Assembly: GCF_042647165.1 (NCBI RefSeq) | Contig: NZ_JBHRUV010000031.1 | Direction: 5' to 3' (one strand) | From: Camelimonas abortus | Lineage (GTDB): Bacteria; Pseudomonadota; Alphaproteobacteria; Rhizobiales; Beijerinckiaceae | Length of the DNA: 64,000 bases | Part shown: positions 37,652 through 46,975 of the stretch, in pieces | How positions within the stretch are numbered: the stretch's first letter is position 1 | Layout of the letters: every line of letters starts with the position of its first letter | The notes under the pieces: model-generated | Seen by the model: only the letters and a program-made list of their open reading frames with translations | What the model was told of the DNA's origin: nothing | Database searches by the model: none | Position numbers and translations under genes: made by a program

Positions 37652-38425
37652 TCACCCCGCCATGCCCGCCCGGCAGGCGTCCGCCGCCGCGCGAAAATCC
37701 GTGAAACGGCGCGCGCGCCGCTGCGCCGCCTCCGCGTCCTCGCCCCACAGCGCGATCTGGTGGTCTTCATCCACATGCGCCGCCGCCCACGCCTCCGCGA
37801 CTCCGAGCCGGCCCTCGCGCACCGCCAGCGCCAGCAGCACCGAGCCGGCCAGCGAGGTCATGACATGCAGCCCGGCGATGGCGAATGGGTGGGCGTGGGC
37901 GCGCACCGCCGCCTCGGCGGCCGCCAGCGCCGCCTGCGGCTGCTGCACGAACATCACCCCCTCCGCCAGGGCGAAGCGGGCGCCGTAGCGTTCGTCCATC
38001 CACGCCAGCACCGGATCCCACAGCTGCGTCTGGCGCAGCGCCAGGCTTTCCGGCCCGCCGGCGCGGTAGCACAGCAGGTCCGAACCGGCGTAACGGATGA
38101 TCTCCTGCAGCGCCGCCTCCGGATCCGGCTCCACCGCGTCGATGGCGGCGACCGCCATGCGCGTGGCCGGCATGGAGGCCGGGTTGATCTCCTTCTCCTG
38201 CGCCGCCCATTCGGCGGCGATGGTTCCGGCCAGCGCGCGCGTCGGCGCGCGCAGCGGCCGTCTGGCCGGGGTGCGCGCCTGGCGGCCGTCGAGCAGCACG
38301 GAGAACCAGCCGTCCTCCCCCGCCGAAACGGTCACCTCGCGGTAAAAGCGCCGCGGCAGCTGCGGCTGCATCGCCTGCTGGCTGAGACGGACCGGATCCC
38401 TGCCGTCGTGAGCGCGAAAACCCAT
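37652..38425 (-). CDS. ATP12-family F1-ATPase assembly chaperone
   Basis: A 257-residue ATP12-type protein. It has RRFYREVTV near the start, GWFSVLLDGRQARTP, AEWAAQ with INPASMPATRM, the YAGSDLLCYRA and WDPVLAWMDERYGARF segments, and the C-terminal AAHVDEDHQIALWGEDAEAAQRR. The family helps assemble the F1 sector of ATP synthase (shown in mitochondria) and is shared by alphaproteobacteria. The ATG follows GGGGA with seven bases between and begins MGFRAHDGRD. It overlaps nothing but lies 38 bp downstream of the RluC-type gene. Confidence 0.9.
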   Translation of the reverse strand: MGFRAHDGRDPVRLSQQAMQPQLPRRFYREVTVSAGEDGWFSVLLDGRQARTPARRPLRAPTRALAGTIAAEWAAQEKEINPASMPATRMAVAAIDAVEPDPEAALQEIIRYAGSDLLCYRAGGPESLALRQTQLWDPVLAWMDERYGARFALAEGVMFVQQPQAALAAAEAAVRAHAHPFAIAGLHVMTSLAGSVLLALAVREGRLGVAEAWAAAHVDEDHQIALWGEDAEAAQRRARRFTDFRAAADACRAGMAG

Positions 38426-38463
38426 GTGTCTGTCCCCAATGCTGTCGCGTCGGCGCCTGCGCT

Positions 38464-40113
38464 TCACGCGTCCGGCGATTCGATGATCGGATCGTAGCGG
38501 GAGGCGTCGAAGCCGAGCAGGTTCCACGTCTGCGCCATGTGCGGCGGCAGCGGCGCTGTGACGTCGATGGGCCGCCCGTCGCGCGGATGCGGAATGATGA
38601 TCCGCCGCGCCAGCAGGTGCAGCTTTTTCTGCACGCCGCCCGGCGGCTCCCAGTTCTCAACGTTGAAATAGAGCGGATCGCCGACGATCGGATGGCCGAT
38701 GTGGGCCATGTGCACGCGCAGCTGGTGCGTGCGGCCGGTGACCGGCTTCAGCGACAGCCACGACACCTTCTGCGCCGCGCTCTCCACCACCGCGTAATAG
38801 GTCACCGCATGGCTGGCGTCGTCGTCGCCGTGGCGGACCACCGCCATGCGCGAGCCGCCGGCGCCGTCCTCCTGCCTGGCGAGGAAGGTGGAGACGCGCC
38901 CCTGCTTCACCCGCGGCGCGCCGGCCACCAGCGCCCAGTAGATCTTGCGGGTGACGCGGGACCTGAAGCTCTTGCCGAGAACAGAGGCGGCGAGGCGCGT
39001 CTTGGCCACCACCAGGCAGCCGGCGGTGTCCTTGTCGAGGCGGTGCACCAGGCGCGGCTTCTGTCCCGACGGGTCGCGCAGCGATTCGAGCATGCCGTCG
39101 ATGTGCCGGCGCGTGCCCGAGCCGCCCTGCACCGCAAGGCCCATGGGCTTGTTCAGCACCATGATGTCCCGGTCCTCGTAGAGAATGAGGGAGCGCAGGA
39201 AGGCGGCGTCGTCCCCGTCCTGGCGCGGCGTGCGGCCGACCGGGCGCGCCTCCGCCAGCTTCAGCGGCGGCACGCGCACCTTCTGGCCCGGCTGCAGGCG
39301 GTCGTTGGGCTTCGCCCGGCGGCCGTCGACGCGCAGCTCGCCCTTGCGGACGATGCGCTGGATGTGGGTGAAGGCCAGCTGCGGAAAGCGCGCGGTGAGG
39401 AAACGGTCGATGCGCATGTCCGCTTCGTCCGCGTCCACCACCAGCGTCTGCACGCCGGTGGTCATGGTCTCGGCGGCGAGCGCGTTCAGCTTCGCCCTGG
39501 AGCCGGGCAGCGGCGCGCCGTGACCGGAGCCGGCGCGGCCGGCCCCCTTGCGGGCCGGAGCGGCGGCCTCCGGGCGCGGCTCCGCCGGGCGGGCGGCGCG
39601 CTTCGCCGGCGCGGGCGGAGCGTCGCCGTCATCGCCGTCGTCCCCGTCAGGGGCGGCGGCGGCTTCAGCCTCAACGGCCTCCCAGTCAATGTCGTCGTCC
39701 GCCGCAGGCGCCCGCCACAGGTCGCCCCATAGCGCGTCAGCGGTGACCAGATCGTCGTCGTCGGGCCCGGCGGCCGGATTCCAGCCGGGGCGGCGGTAGC
39801 CTTCGTCGCGGCGGGGGCCGCGGCCGGCCGCGCCGGCGCGCCCCGCGCCCTTGCGGGGGAAGCGGCCAGCCGCTTTCGCGGCGGCCTTCGCCGGCGGCCT
39901 GGCGCTGCCAGGCCCGGACTTGCCGGCACCCCCGGCCGCTGGCCCGGGCGCGGCCTTGCCGCGGCGGAAACCGGCGAACCAGTCGTCGTCGCCGGCTTTC
40001 GCCGCGGGCCTGCGCGGCGCGCCGGCGGCGGAACGGGACGGGCGGCCGCGCGCCCCTGCGCCGCCGGGTTTGCCCCCGCGTCCGCCCCTGCGGTTGCCAG
40101 TGTCGCGGGTCAT
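38464..40113 (-). CDS. rluC: RluC-type 23S rRNA pseudouridine synthase with long disordered N-terminus
   Basis: A 549-residue protein. Residues 1 to about 220 are low complexity (Gly, Arg, Ala, Pro, then Asp-rich runs). The conserved enzyme starts near GVQTLVVDADEADMRIDRFL. It has an S4-type RNA-binding segment (HIQRIVRKGELRVDGRRAK), the catalytic aspartate in RLVHRLDKDTAG, and RTHQLRVHMAHIGHPIVGDPLY. RluC makes pseudouridines in 23S rRNA; the exact sites here are not predictable. The start ATG overlaps the crcB stop (ATGA) and has GAGGAG six bases upstream. The enzyme core alone could start at an internal ATG. Confidence 0.85.
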   Translation of the reverse strand: MTRDTGNRRGGRGGKPGGAGARGRPSRSAAGAPRRPAAKAGDDDWFAGFRRGKAAPGPAAGGAGKSGPGSARPPAKAAAKAAGRFPRKGAGRAGAAGRGPRRDEGYRRPGWNPAAGPDDDDLVTADALWGDLWRAPAADDDIDWEAVEAEAAAAPDGDDGDDGDAPPAPAKRAARPAEPRPEAAAPARKGAGRAGSGHGAPLPGSRAKLNALAAETMTTGVQTLVVDADEADMRIDRFLTARFPQLAFTHIQRIVRKGELRVDGRRAKPNDRLQPGQKVRVPPLKLAEARPVGRTPRQDGDDAAFLRSLILYEDRDIMVLNKPMGLAVQGGSGTRRHIDGMLESLRDPSGQKPRLVHRLDKDTAGCLVVAKTRLAASVLGKSFRSRVTRKIYWALVAGAPRVKQGRVSTFLARQEDGAGGSRMAVVRHGDDDASHAVTYYAVVESAAQKVSWLSLKPVTGRTHQLRVHMAHIGHPIVGDPLYFNVENWEPPGGVQKKLHLLARRIIIPHPRDGRPIDVTAPLPPHMAQTWNLLGFDASRYDPIIESPDA

Positions 40114-40490
40114 GCCAGGCTCCTCATCGCCGCAAGTCCGACCGCCAGACCCGCAACGCCAGACAGGATTGATGCGAGAACGTACGCCGCGGCGGCGAGC
40201 GGCTCGCCCCTCTGCCACAGCATGACCGCCTCGAGAGAAAAGGTGGAGAACGTCGTATAGCCGCCGAGCGCGCCTGTCGCCAGAAACAGCCGCAGGTTCT
40301 GCGACGCGCCATCTGGACGCAGCGCCAGCCAGCCGACGAGCAGGCCCATCAGCAGCGAGCCGCTGACGTTGACCAGCAGCGTGCCCCAGGGGAAGGCGGC
40401 TCCGAACGCGCGCGCCGCCGCCAGCCCGGCCAGATGCCGGCCGACGCCGCCGAGGCCTGCGCCGAGAAACACCAGTGCGATCGCCTGCAT
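40110..40490 (-). CDS. crcB: CrcB/Fluc fluoride ion channel
   Basis: A 126-residue membrane protein with four transmembrane helices. It exports toxic fluoride as a dimeric channel. Fluc motifs are LGAGLGGVGRHL, GTLLVNVSGSLLMG with the conserved Asn, and GGYTTFSTFSLE in helix 3. No fluoride riboswitch fold is seen upstream. The stop overlaps the start of the RluC-type gene, pointing to coupled translation. Confidence 0.94.
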   Translation of the reverse strand: MQAIALVFLGAGLGGVGRHLAGLAAARAFGAAFPWGTLLVNVSGSLLMGLLVGWLALRPDGASQNLRLFLATGALGGYTTFSTFSLEAVMLWQRGEPLAAAAYVLASILSGVAGLAVGLAAMRSLA

Positions 40491-40866
40491 GTATGGTCCG
40501 CTGCTCCGCCTGCCTGCCCGTGGTGACTGGCGCCCCGGTCATATACCCGTGAGGGCCGCGGGCGCAATTGGCGCGGGGCGCGGCGCGCATGGCGGGGCCG
40601 CCGGCATGCGTGCGCCGATCCGGACGGAGGCGGGTCCGGCGCAGGGCCGGCGTCGCCGTCGCCGCGGCGGCGCCGGCCAGCCTGACGCCTCATTCCCGCC
40701 GGGGGCGGCGCCTCTCCGCCGTCATGCCCGGTCCTGCCCCGGGCGTCCATGCAGGGCCGCGGCCTGGGGCGAGCGGAACTGGCGGACGCCCGTCCGTCGC
40801 CAGCCGGCCGGCGCCGCGGCGGCGCGTGCGGACCCGAACGGGCGGCCCATGCCCGCCCCCGCGGCG
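40491..40866. other. Intergenic region between crcB and the acetoacetyl-CoA synthetase gene
   Basis: GC-rich throughout. It must hold the crcB promoter (an AT-rich trace GTCATATACC lies near 40538), but no clear -35/-10 pair is seen. No gene, riboswitch or strong repeat is found. Confidence 0.5.
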
Positions 40867-42897
40867 TCACCCGGTCCGGCGGGCCTTCGCCTCCTGTTCC
40901 GCCAGGCGGCGCCTGGCCAGGTCGACGTACCAGTCGAAACTCTCCGGATTGGCCATGGCGTCGCGGTTGATGAGCTTCTCCGGCGGATGGCCCAGCAGCA
41001 GGCGCTTCACCGGCACCTCCAGCTTCTTGCCAGACAGCGTGTAGGGCACCGCCGGCGCCTCCACGATGGCGTCGGGCACGTGCCGCGCCGAAAGCTGCTC
41101 GCGGATGCGGGCGCTGATCGCCTGGCGCAGGGTGTCGTCGATGACGCGCCCCTCCCCGGGAACCACGAACAGGTAGAGGAACGACTCCCGCCCCAGGAAC
41201 TCCAGGTCCACCACCAGGCTGTCGGCAATCTCCGGGAAACCGTCGACGATCCGGTAGAACTCGGCGGTGCCCATGCGGATGCCGTGGCGGTTGATGGTGG
41301 CGTCCGAGCGCCCGTAGATGATCGCCCCGCCGCGGGAGGTGATCTTCAGCCAGTCGCCGTGACGCCACCCCCCCGGATAGACGTCGAAATAGCTCTCCAG
41401 ATAGCGTCTGTTGTCCGGATCGTTCCAGAAATACAGCGGCATGGAGGGCACCGGCAGGGTGCACACCAGCTCGCTCACCTCGTCGACCAGCGGCCGCCCC
41501 TCCGGATCCCACGATTCCACCCGGTGCCCCAGAGCCCTGCACTGCATCTCGCCGGCGTAAACCGGCAGCGTCGGCGCGCCGCAGATGAAGGCCCCGGCGA
41601 AGTCGGTGCCGCCCGAGATCGGCGACAGCCAGATGTCGTCGCGCACGTTCCCGTAGATCCAGGCGTAGGCCTCCGCCGACAGCGGCGAGCCGGTGGACGA
41701 CATGGCCCGCAGCCGCCCGAGATCGGCGAAGGCGCGCGGCTTCAGCCCGGCCTTCGCGCAGTTTCCGTAATAGGCCGCGCCGCAGCCGAACGCCGTGACC
41801 CCGGCCTTCTCGATGAAACGCCACAGCACGCCCAGATCCGGATACGCCGGACTGCCGTCATAGAGCGCGATGGCCGAGCCGGCGAGCAGCGCCCCCACCT
41901 GGGCGTTCCACATGATCCAGCCGGAGGAGGTGTACCACTGGGTCGTGTCGGTGGGCCGGAGGTCGCAGTGCAGCGACTGCATCAGCAGCATTTCCACCGT
42001 GATGCCGGCGTGGCCGTGCACGATGGGCTTGGGCAGGCCGGTGGCGCCAGAGGAATAGACCACCCACAGCGGATGGCCGGCCTCCACCATCGCCGGCTCC
42101 GCCTGCTGCGGGCGCGCGGCCAGCTCGCGCCAGTCGTGGGCCTGCGGGAAACGGGCGCGGTCCACCTGCGCGTGCAGCCGCGGCAGGATCACCAGCTGCT
42201 CCACCCCCGGCAGCGCCGCGACCAGCCCGGCGATCGCCTCCTGCCGGTCGAAGGGCTTGCCGGCGTAGGTGTAGCCGTCGGCGCAGACCAGCACCCTGGG
42301 GCCGATCTGGCGGAAGCGGTCCAGCACCGCGCTCCTGCCCATGTCGGAGGAGCACAGCGACCACACCGCGCCCAGGCTGGCGACGGCGAGGAAGGTGACG
42401 ATGGTCTCCGGAATGTTGGGCATCACCGCCGCCACGCGGTCGCCCGGCTTCACGCCGAAGTCGCGCAGGGCCGCGGCCACGGCCCCGACCTGGCGGCGCA
42501 GCTCGCCCCAGGACATTTCCGCGACGTCCGTGTTTTCCGAAGCGTAGACGATGGCGCGCCTTTCCGGCGCGTCCATGTTGTGGCGCAGCACGTGCCAGGC
42601 GAAATTCAGCCGCGCGCCCTCAAACCAGCGGGCCCCGGGCATGCGCCGCCCTGACAGCACCTGCCGGTACGGCGTCTCGCTGCGGATGTCGAAATAGTCC
42701 CACACCGCGCCCCAGAAGCGCTCGAGATTGTCCGTCGACCACTCCCACAGCGCGGCGTAATCCGGAAAGGTCACGCCCTCGCGCTGCTCCAGCCACCGCG
42801 TGAAGCGGGTGATGTTGGCGTTCTCCACGTCGGCCGCCGACGGCGACCACAGCAGCCTGCCCTCCCCATGGATACCTTCGCCGCCTGAAGCGCCCAT
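40867..42897 (-). CDS. aacS: Acetoacetyl-CoA synthetase (acetoacetate-CoA ligase)
   Basis: A 676-residue ANL-superfamily enzyme that activates acetoacetate with ATP and CoA. AacS features are the ARLNFAWHVLRH, GEVQ-type ACS N-domain and WVVYSSGATGLPKPIVHGHAG (A3 motif), TTQWYTSSGWIMWN, and SPISGGTDFAGAF, then the C-domain hinge YGRSDATINRHGIRMGTAEFY. It differs from acetyl-CoA synthetase in these segments. Acetoacetate is an end product of leucine breakdown, linking it to ivd and mccB in the window. GGGGAG precedes the ATG. Confidence 0.94.
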   Translation of the reverse strand: MGASGGEGIHGEGRLLWSPSAADVENANITRFTRWLEQREGVTFPDYAALWEWSTDNLERFWGAVWDYFDIRSETPYRQVLSGRRMPGARWFEGARLNFAWHVLRHNMDAPERRAIVYASENTDVAEMSWGELRRQVGAVAAALRDFGVKPGDRVAAVMPNIPETIVTFLAVASLGAVWSLCSSDMGRSAVLDRFRQIGPRVLVCADGYTYAGKPFDRQEAIAGLVAALPGVEQLVILPRLHAQVDRARFPQAHDWRELAARPQQAEPAMVEAGHPLWVVYSSGATGLPKPIVHGHAGITVEMLLMQSLHCDLRPTDTTQWYTSSGWIMWNAQVGALLAGSAIALYDGSPAYPDLGVLWRFIEKAGVTAFGCGAAYYGNCAKAGLKPRAFADLGRLRAMSSTGSPLSAEAYAWIYGNVRDDIWLSPISGGTDFAGAFICGAPTLPVYAGEMQCRALGHRVESWDPEGRPLVDEVSELVCTLPVPSMPLYFWNDPDNRRYLESYFDVYPGGWRHGDWLKITSRGGAIIYGRSDATINRHGIRMGTAEFYRIVDGFPEIADSLVVDLEFLGRESFLYLFVVPGEGRVIDDTLRQAISARIREQLSARHVPDAIVEAPAVPYTLSGKKLEVPVKRLLLGHPPEKLINRDAMANPESFDWYVDLARRRLAEQEAKARRTG

Positions 42898-42953
42898 CGC
42901 GTTTCTCCCCGTATCCTGTCATCGCGCGGCGGGCGCGCCGCCCGCCGGCCCTG

Positions 42954-44309
42954 TCATCCGTCCGCGTCCGGGTCGCCGCGGCGCTGGCGCCGCAGCCGCT
43001 CCCAGTAGTCCAGCCGGCGGGTGATTTCGCGCTCGAAGCCGCGCTGCGACGGCGCGTAGAAGCGCTGGCGCCCCAGCTTCTCCGGCCAGTAGTCCTGACC
43101 GGAGAAGGCGTCCGGCTGGTCGTGGTCATAAAGATAACCCGCGCCGTAGCCTTCCGCTTTCATCAGTTTGGTGGGCGCGTTGAGGATGGTCTTCGGCGGC
43201 GAGAGCGAGCCGGCCTCGCGCGCCGTGGTCCGCGCCTGCTTCAGCGCCCGGTAAACCGCGTTGGACTTGGGAGCGGTGGCCAGAAACACCACCGCGTTGG
43301 CCAGCGCCAGATAGCCCTCCGGCGCGCCCAGAAACTCGAAGGCCTCCCGGGCGGCGTTGGCGGTGACCAGCGCCTGGGGATCGGCGAGGCCGATGTCCTC
43401 CACCGCCATCACCACCAGCCGCCGGGCGATGAACAGCGGATCCTCCCCCGCCTCGATCATGCGGGCGAAATAATAAAGCGCCGCGTCCGGATCGGAGCCG
43501 CGCACGCATTTGTGCAGTGCCGAGATGAGATTGTAATGGCCGTCCTGGCTCTTGTCGTAGACGGGCGCGCGCCGCTGCACCACCTCCGTGAGGCGGCGCG
43601 CGTCGAAGGTTTCGCCGGGGCGCGCGCAGCGCCACACCTCCTCGGCGAGGGTGAGGGCGGCGCGCCCGTCGCCGTCCGCCATGCGCGCCAGCGCCTCGCG
43701 CGCCTCGCCGGTCAACGGCAGCGGTTTTCGCCCGATTTCCTCGGCCCTTGCGAGCAGGCGGTGAATCGCCGCCTCATCCAGGGCGTTGAACACCAGGACG
43801 CGGGCGCGGGAGAGCAGCGCCGCGTTCAGCGCGAAGGACGGGTTTTCGGTGGTGGCGCCCACCAGCACGATGGTGCCGTCCTCCATCACCGGCAGGAAGG
43901 CGTCGAGCTGGGCGCGGTTGAAGCGGTGGATCTCGTCCACGAACAGCAGGGTGCGCCGGCCGCTGGCGCGATGCATGCGCGCCGCCTCGAAAGCCTTTTT
44001 CAGGTCGCCGACGCCGGAGAAAATGGCCGAGAGCTGCTCGAAGCGCATGTCGGTCGCGCCGGCGAGCAGCCGCGCCACGGTGGTCTTGCCGGTGCCGGGC
44101 GGCCCCCAGAAGATCAGCGAACCGGGATTGCCCGAGGCGAGCATGCGGGTGAGCGCGCCGTCCGGACCAACCAGATGGTCCTGCCCCACCACCTCGGCGA
44201 GGGTGGTCGGCCGCAGCCGGTCGGCGAGCGGCCGGTCGGCGGCCGGCTGCTGTGGCTCCGCCGCCTCCGGCTGTTGCGGCTCCATGCCCGAAAACAGATC
44301 GCCCATCAT
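42954..44309 (-). CDS. rarA: Replication-associated recombination protein A (AAA ATPase)
   Basis: A 451-residue clamp-loader-like AAA+ ATPase acting at stalled replication forks. It has the Walker A GPPGTGKTTVARLL, Walker B LLFVDEIHRFN, sensor 1 LVGATTENPSFALN, and the MgsA C-terminal domain YNLISALHKCVRGSDPDAALYY. The C-terminal basic tail ends the conserved region. Two adjacent ATGs lie at the start (MMGDLFSGM); the second is equally possible. It is divergent from the DsbD-like gene. Confidence 0.95.
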   Translation of the reverse strand: MMGDLFSGMEPQQPEAAEPQQPAADRPLADRLRPTTLAEVVGQDHLVGPDGALTRMLASGNPGSLIFWGPPGTGKTTVARLLAGATDMRFEQLSAIFSGVGDLKKAFEAARMHRASGRRTLLFVDEIHRFNRAQLDAFLPVMEDGTIVLVGATTENPSFALNAALLSRARVLVFNALDEAAIHRLLARAEEIGRKPLPLTGEAREALARMADGDGRAALTLAEEVWRCARPGETFDARRLTEVVQRRAPVYDKSQDGHYNLISALHKCVRGSDPDAALYYFARMIEAGEDPLFIARRLVVMAVEDIGLADPQALVTANAAREAFEFLGAPEGYLALANAVVFLATAPKSNAVYRALKQARTTAREAGSLSPPKTILNAPTKLMKAEGYGAGYLYDHDQPDAFSGQDYWPEKLGRQRFYAPSQRGFEREITRRLDYWERLRRQRRGDPDADG

Positions 44310-44542
44310 TCCGCCCGCGTCAAAAACCCGCCCCGCCCCGGCAGCCGCGCCGGCGCCCCACTGGCGCCGCGATCGCCCTGTCCTGTCGCCTCATGTATAA
44401 GTCTGCGGGCGTCCGGAAAACAGACGGACGCCGGAAGACCCCGGCGGCCGCGTCCCGCGCGGCGGCGCCGGACGCCTGCGGACCCCGCCAGAGCGCGGCG
44501 CGCCGCGCGCTTGCGAAGAAGGTGAATATTTTCATGCAACTA

Positions 44543-44570
44543 TATGGTTAATATCAATAAATTTACCATA
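44543..44570. promoter_or_regulatory. AT-rich inverted repeat upstream of the DsbD/ScsB-like gene
   Basis: TATGGTTAA and TTTACCATA are complementary at 8 of 9 positions around a 10-bp AT-rich spacer, 31 bp before the ATG. The composition is unlike the surrounding GC-rich DNA. It could be a copper- or redox-responsive operator, since ScsB-like genes are often metal controlled; this is inference. Confidence 0.45.
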
Positions 44571-44601
44571 ATTCATCCAGAACTTTAAGAACGGACAGGC
44601 G

Positions 44602-46845
44602 ATGACGGATTACTGCAGCGACATCAGGCGGACGGGAGCAGGGCGGGCCATCATACTGGCGCTGCTCGCCTTTTTCGGCGCGCTCGCCGCCCTGGCGCCG
44701 GCGCGCGCGCAGCCCCGTGGCGATCTGGTGGAGGCGCGGCTGCTGCTGGAGCCGTCCGCCATCCAGGCGGGCGTTCCCTTCACCGCCGCGGTGCAGCTGC
44801 AGATGAAGCCCGGCTGGCACACCTACTGGCTCAATCCGGGCGATTCCGGCCTGCCGACCGAGATCCGCTGGAAGCTGCCGCCGGGCTTCACCGCCGGCCC
44901 CATCCAGTGGCCGACGCCGGAGCGGCTGGCGGTGGAGCCGCTGATGAACTTCGGCTATGAGGGCGAGGCGACGCTGCTGGTGGAGATCACGCCGCCGGCG
45001 ACGCTGCCGGCCTCGGGCCGCGTCGACATTGGCGCCGACGTCTCCTGGCTGGCCTGCGAAAAGGAGTGCATCCCCGGCTCGGCCACGCTGGACGCGTCGG
45101 CCCCGCTGGCCCCTGCCCTCGCCCCGGCGGCGCCCGACGCCGGCGCCGCGCCGCTGTTCGCCCGCGCCCGCGACGCCCTGCCGAAGCCGCTGGCCGGCGC
45201 GACCTTCGCCGCCGCCGCGCGAACGCTCACCGTGCGCGCGCCCCTGCCCGCGGGAGCCGGCGCCGGCGACGTCCGCTCCGCCGTTTTCTTTCCCGCCGCC
45301 GAGGGCCTGATCGACAACGCCGCGCCGCAGCAGCTCGCCGTTGCGGAGGGCGCCCTGACCCTGACCGCGCCGCGGGCCGAGGGCGTCGGCGCGGCCGGGA
45401 GCGTCCCGCAGCGGCTGGAGGGCGTCATCGCCATCGCCGGCCCCAATGGCGCGACGCAGGGCTACGCCATTTCGGCGACGCCGGATGCGGCGCTGGCCCC
45501 GGCGGCGCCGGCGCCAGCCGCATCCGCAGGGGGCGACGGCGACGGCGGCGGCCAGGCGCTGGCGGCGGCCGCCCTGCCGCCGCCGCCGGTCAACGCCGAG
45601 GGCCTCACCCTGCTCACGGCGATGCTGTTCGCCTTCATGGGCGGCGTCATTCTCAACCTGATGCCCTGCGTGTTCCCGGTGCTGTCCATCAAGGCGCTGT
45701 CGCTGGCCCGCGGCGGCGGCGGGACGCCGGCGAAGATGCGCCTGCACGGCCTCAGCTACGGCGCCGGGGTGCTGGCCGCCTTCGCCGCGCTCGCGGCGGC
45801 GCTGATGGCGGCGCGCGCCGCCGGCGCCAGCGCCGGCTGGGGCTTCCAGCTGCAGTCGCCCGTGGTGGTGGCCGCCCTCGCCTGCGTGATGCTGGCCATG
45901 GGGCTCGGCCTCAGCGGCGTGGTGCATTTCGGCGCCCGGTTCGCCGGCGCCGGCGACCGCCTCACCCACGGCCATGGCTACGCCGCCTCATTCTTCACCG
46001 GCGTGCTGGCGGCGGTGGTGGCCTCGCCCTGCACCGGCCCGTTCATGGGCGCCGCCATCGGCTTTTCGCTCACCCAGCCGCCGGCGGTGACCGCGGCTGT
46101 GTTTCTGGCGCTGGGCGCCGGCCTCGCCGCGCCCTTCGTGCTGCTGGCCTTCGCGCCGGCGCTGGCGCGGGCCCTGCCGCGCCCCGGCCGCTGGATGGAC
46201 GTGCTGAAGCAGGCGCTGGCCTTCCCGCTCTACGGCACGGCCGCCTGGCTGGTGTGGGTGCTGTCTCGGCAGGCGTCGCCGCTCGGGCTAGCCATGGCGC
46301 TGTCGGCGCTGGTGGCCACGGCCTTCGCCTGCTGGGCCAGCGCCGTGGCGGCCCAGTCCGGCCGCGCCGGCGCCATGGCCGGCCGGGCCGGGGCCGTGGC
46401 GGCGCTGGCAGTGGCGGCGCTGTGCGTCGCCCAGATCCACCGCCCCGGCGACGCGCCCGCGGGGGCAGCCGCCGCCGGGGCCGGAGCAGAGACCTATTCG
46501 GCGCAGCGCCTCGACGCCCTGCTGCAGCAGGACCGGCCGGTGTTCGTCAACCTCACCGCCGCCTGGTGCATCACCTGCATGGTCAACGAGCGCACCACCC
46601 TGGAGCGGGCCGGGGTGCGCGACGCCATGGCCCGCCGCGGGGTGGTCTACATGACCGGCGACTGGACCAGCCGCAATCCGGAGATCACGGCCCTGCTGGC
46701 CCGTTTCGGCCGCGGCGGCGTGCCGCTCTACCTGCTCTATCCGGGCCGCAATGGCGCGCCGCAGGTGCTGCCGCAGATCCTCACCCCCGGCATGGTGATC
46801 GCGGCGATCGACGCGCTGCCCACGCGCGCCGCCGCCGCCCGCTGA
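44602..46845 (+). CDS. DsbD/ScsB-like membrane thiol-disulfide reductase
   Basis: A 747-residue protein with a signal peptide (cleavage near ARA-QPRGD), a periplasmic N-terminal DsbD-alpha-like domain (WHTYWLNPGDSG, SWLACEKECIPG), eight membrane segments of CcdA type with cysteine motifs NLMPCVFPVLSIKAL and ASPCTGPFMGAA, and a C-terminal thioredoxin domain with AWCITCMVNE. It carries electrons from cytosolic thioredoxin to periplasmic proteins. The domain order matches ScsB-type proteins. The redoxin that follows in the same direction (130 bp) is a candidate partner. Confidence 0.9.
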   Translation: MTDYCSDIRRTGAGRAIILALLAFFGALAALAPARAQPRGDLVEARLLLEPSAIQAGVPFTAAVQLQMKPGWHTYWLNPGDSGLPTEIRWKLPPGFTAGPIQWPTPERLAVEPLMNFGYEGEATLLVEITPPATLPASGRVDIGADVSWLACEKECIPGSATLDASAPLAPALAPAAPDAGAAPLFARARDALPKPLAGATFAAAARTLTVRAPLPAGAGAGDVRSAVFFPAAEGLIDNAAPQQLAVAEGALTLTAPRAEGVGAAGSVPQRLEGVIAIAGPNGATQGYAISATPDAALAPAAPAPAASAGGDGDGGGQALAAAALPPPPVNAEGLTLLTAMLFAFMGGVILNLMPCVFPVLSIKALSLARGGGGTPAKMRLHGLSYGAGVLAAFAALAAALMAARAAGASAGWGFQLQSPVVVAALACVMLAMGLGLSGVVHFGARFAGAGDRLTHGHGYAASFFTGVLAAVVASPCTGPFMGAAIGFSLTQPPAVTAAVFLALGAGLAAPFVLLAFAPALARALPRPGRWMDVLKQALAFPLYGTAAWLVWVLSRQASPLGLAMALSALVATAFACWASAVAAQSGRAGAMAGRAGAVAALAVAALCVAQIHRPGDAPAGAAAAGAGAETYSAQRLDALLQQDRPVFVNLTAAWCITCMVNERTTLERAGVRDAMARRGVVYMTGDWTSRNPEITALLARFGRGGVPLYLLYPGRNGAPQVLPQILTPGMVIAAIDALPTRAAAAR

Positions 46846-46975
46846 GACGGGCCGCGGCCGCCGGCGGAGAAAATGGTTGCGCGCGGAACGGACCGGCCGA
46901 TAATCCGCCCACAGGCTCCGGCGCGCCCGGACGCGCGGGCCTGAACACCGGGCCTGACATCCAGGGAGAACCCAC

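Noticed and set aside
40491..40600. Fluoride riboswitch upstream of crcB
   Set aside because: The expected GG-GAUGG...AACCGCC-like core and pseudoknot are not visible in the leader on the minus strand.
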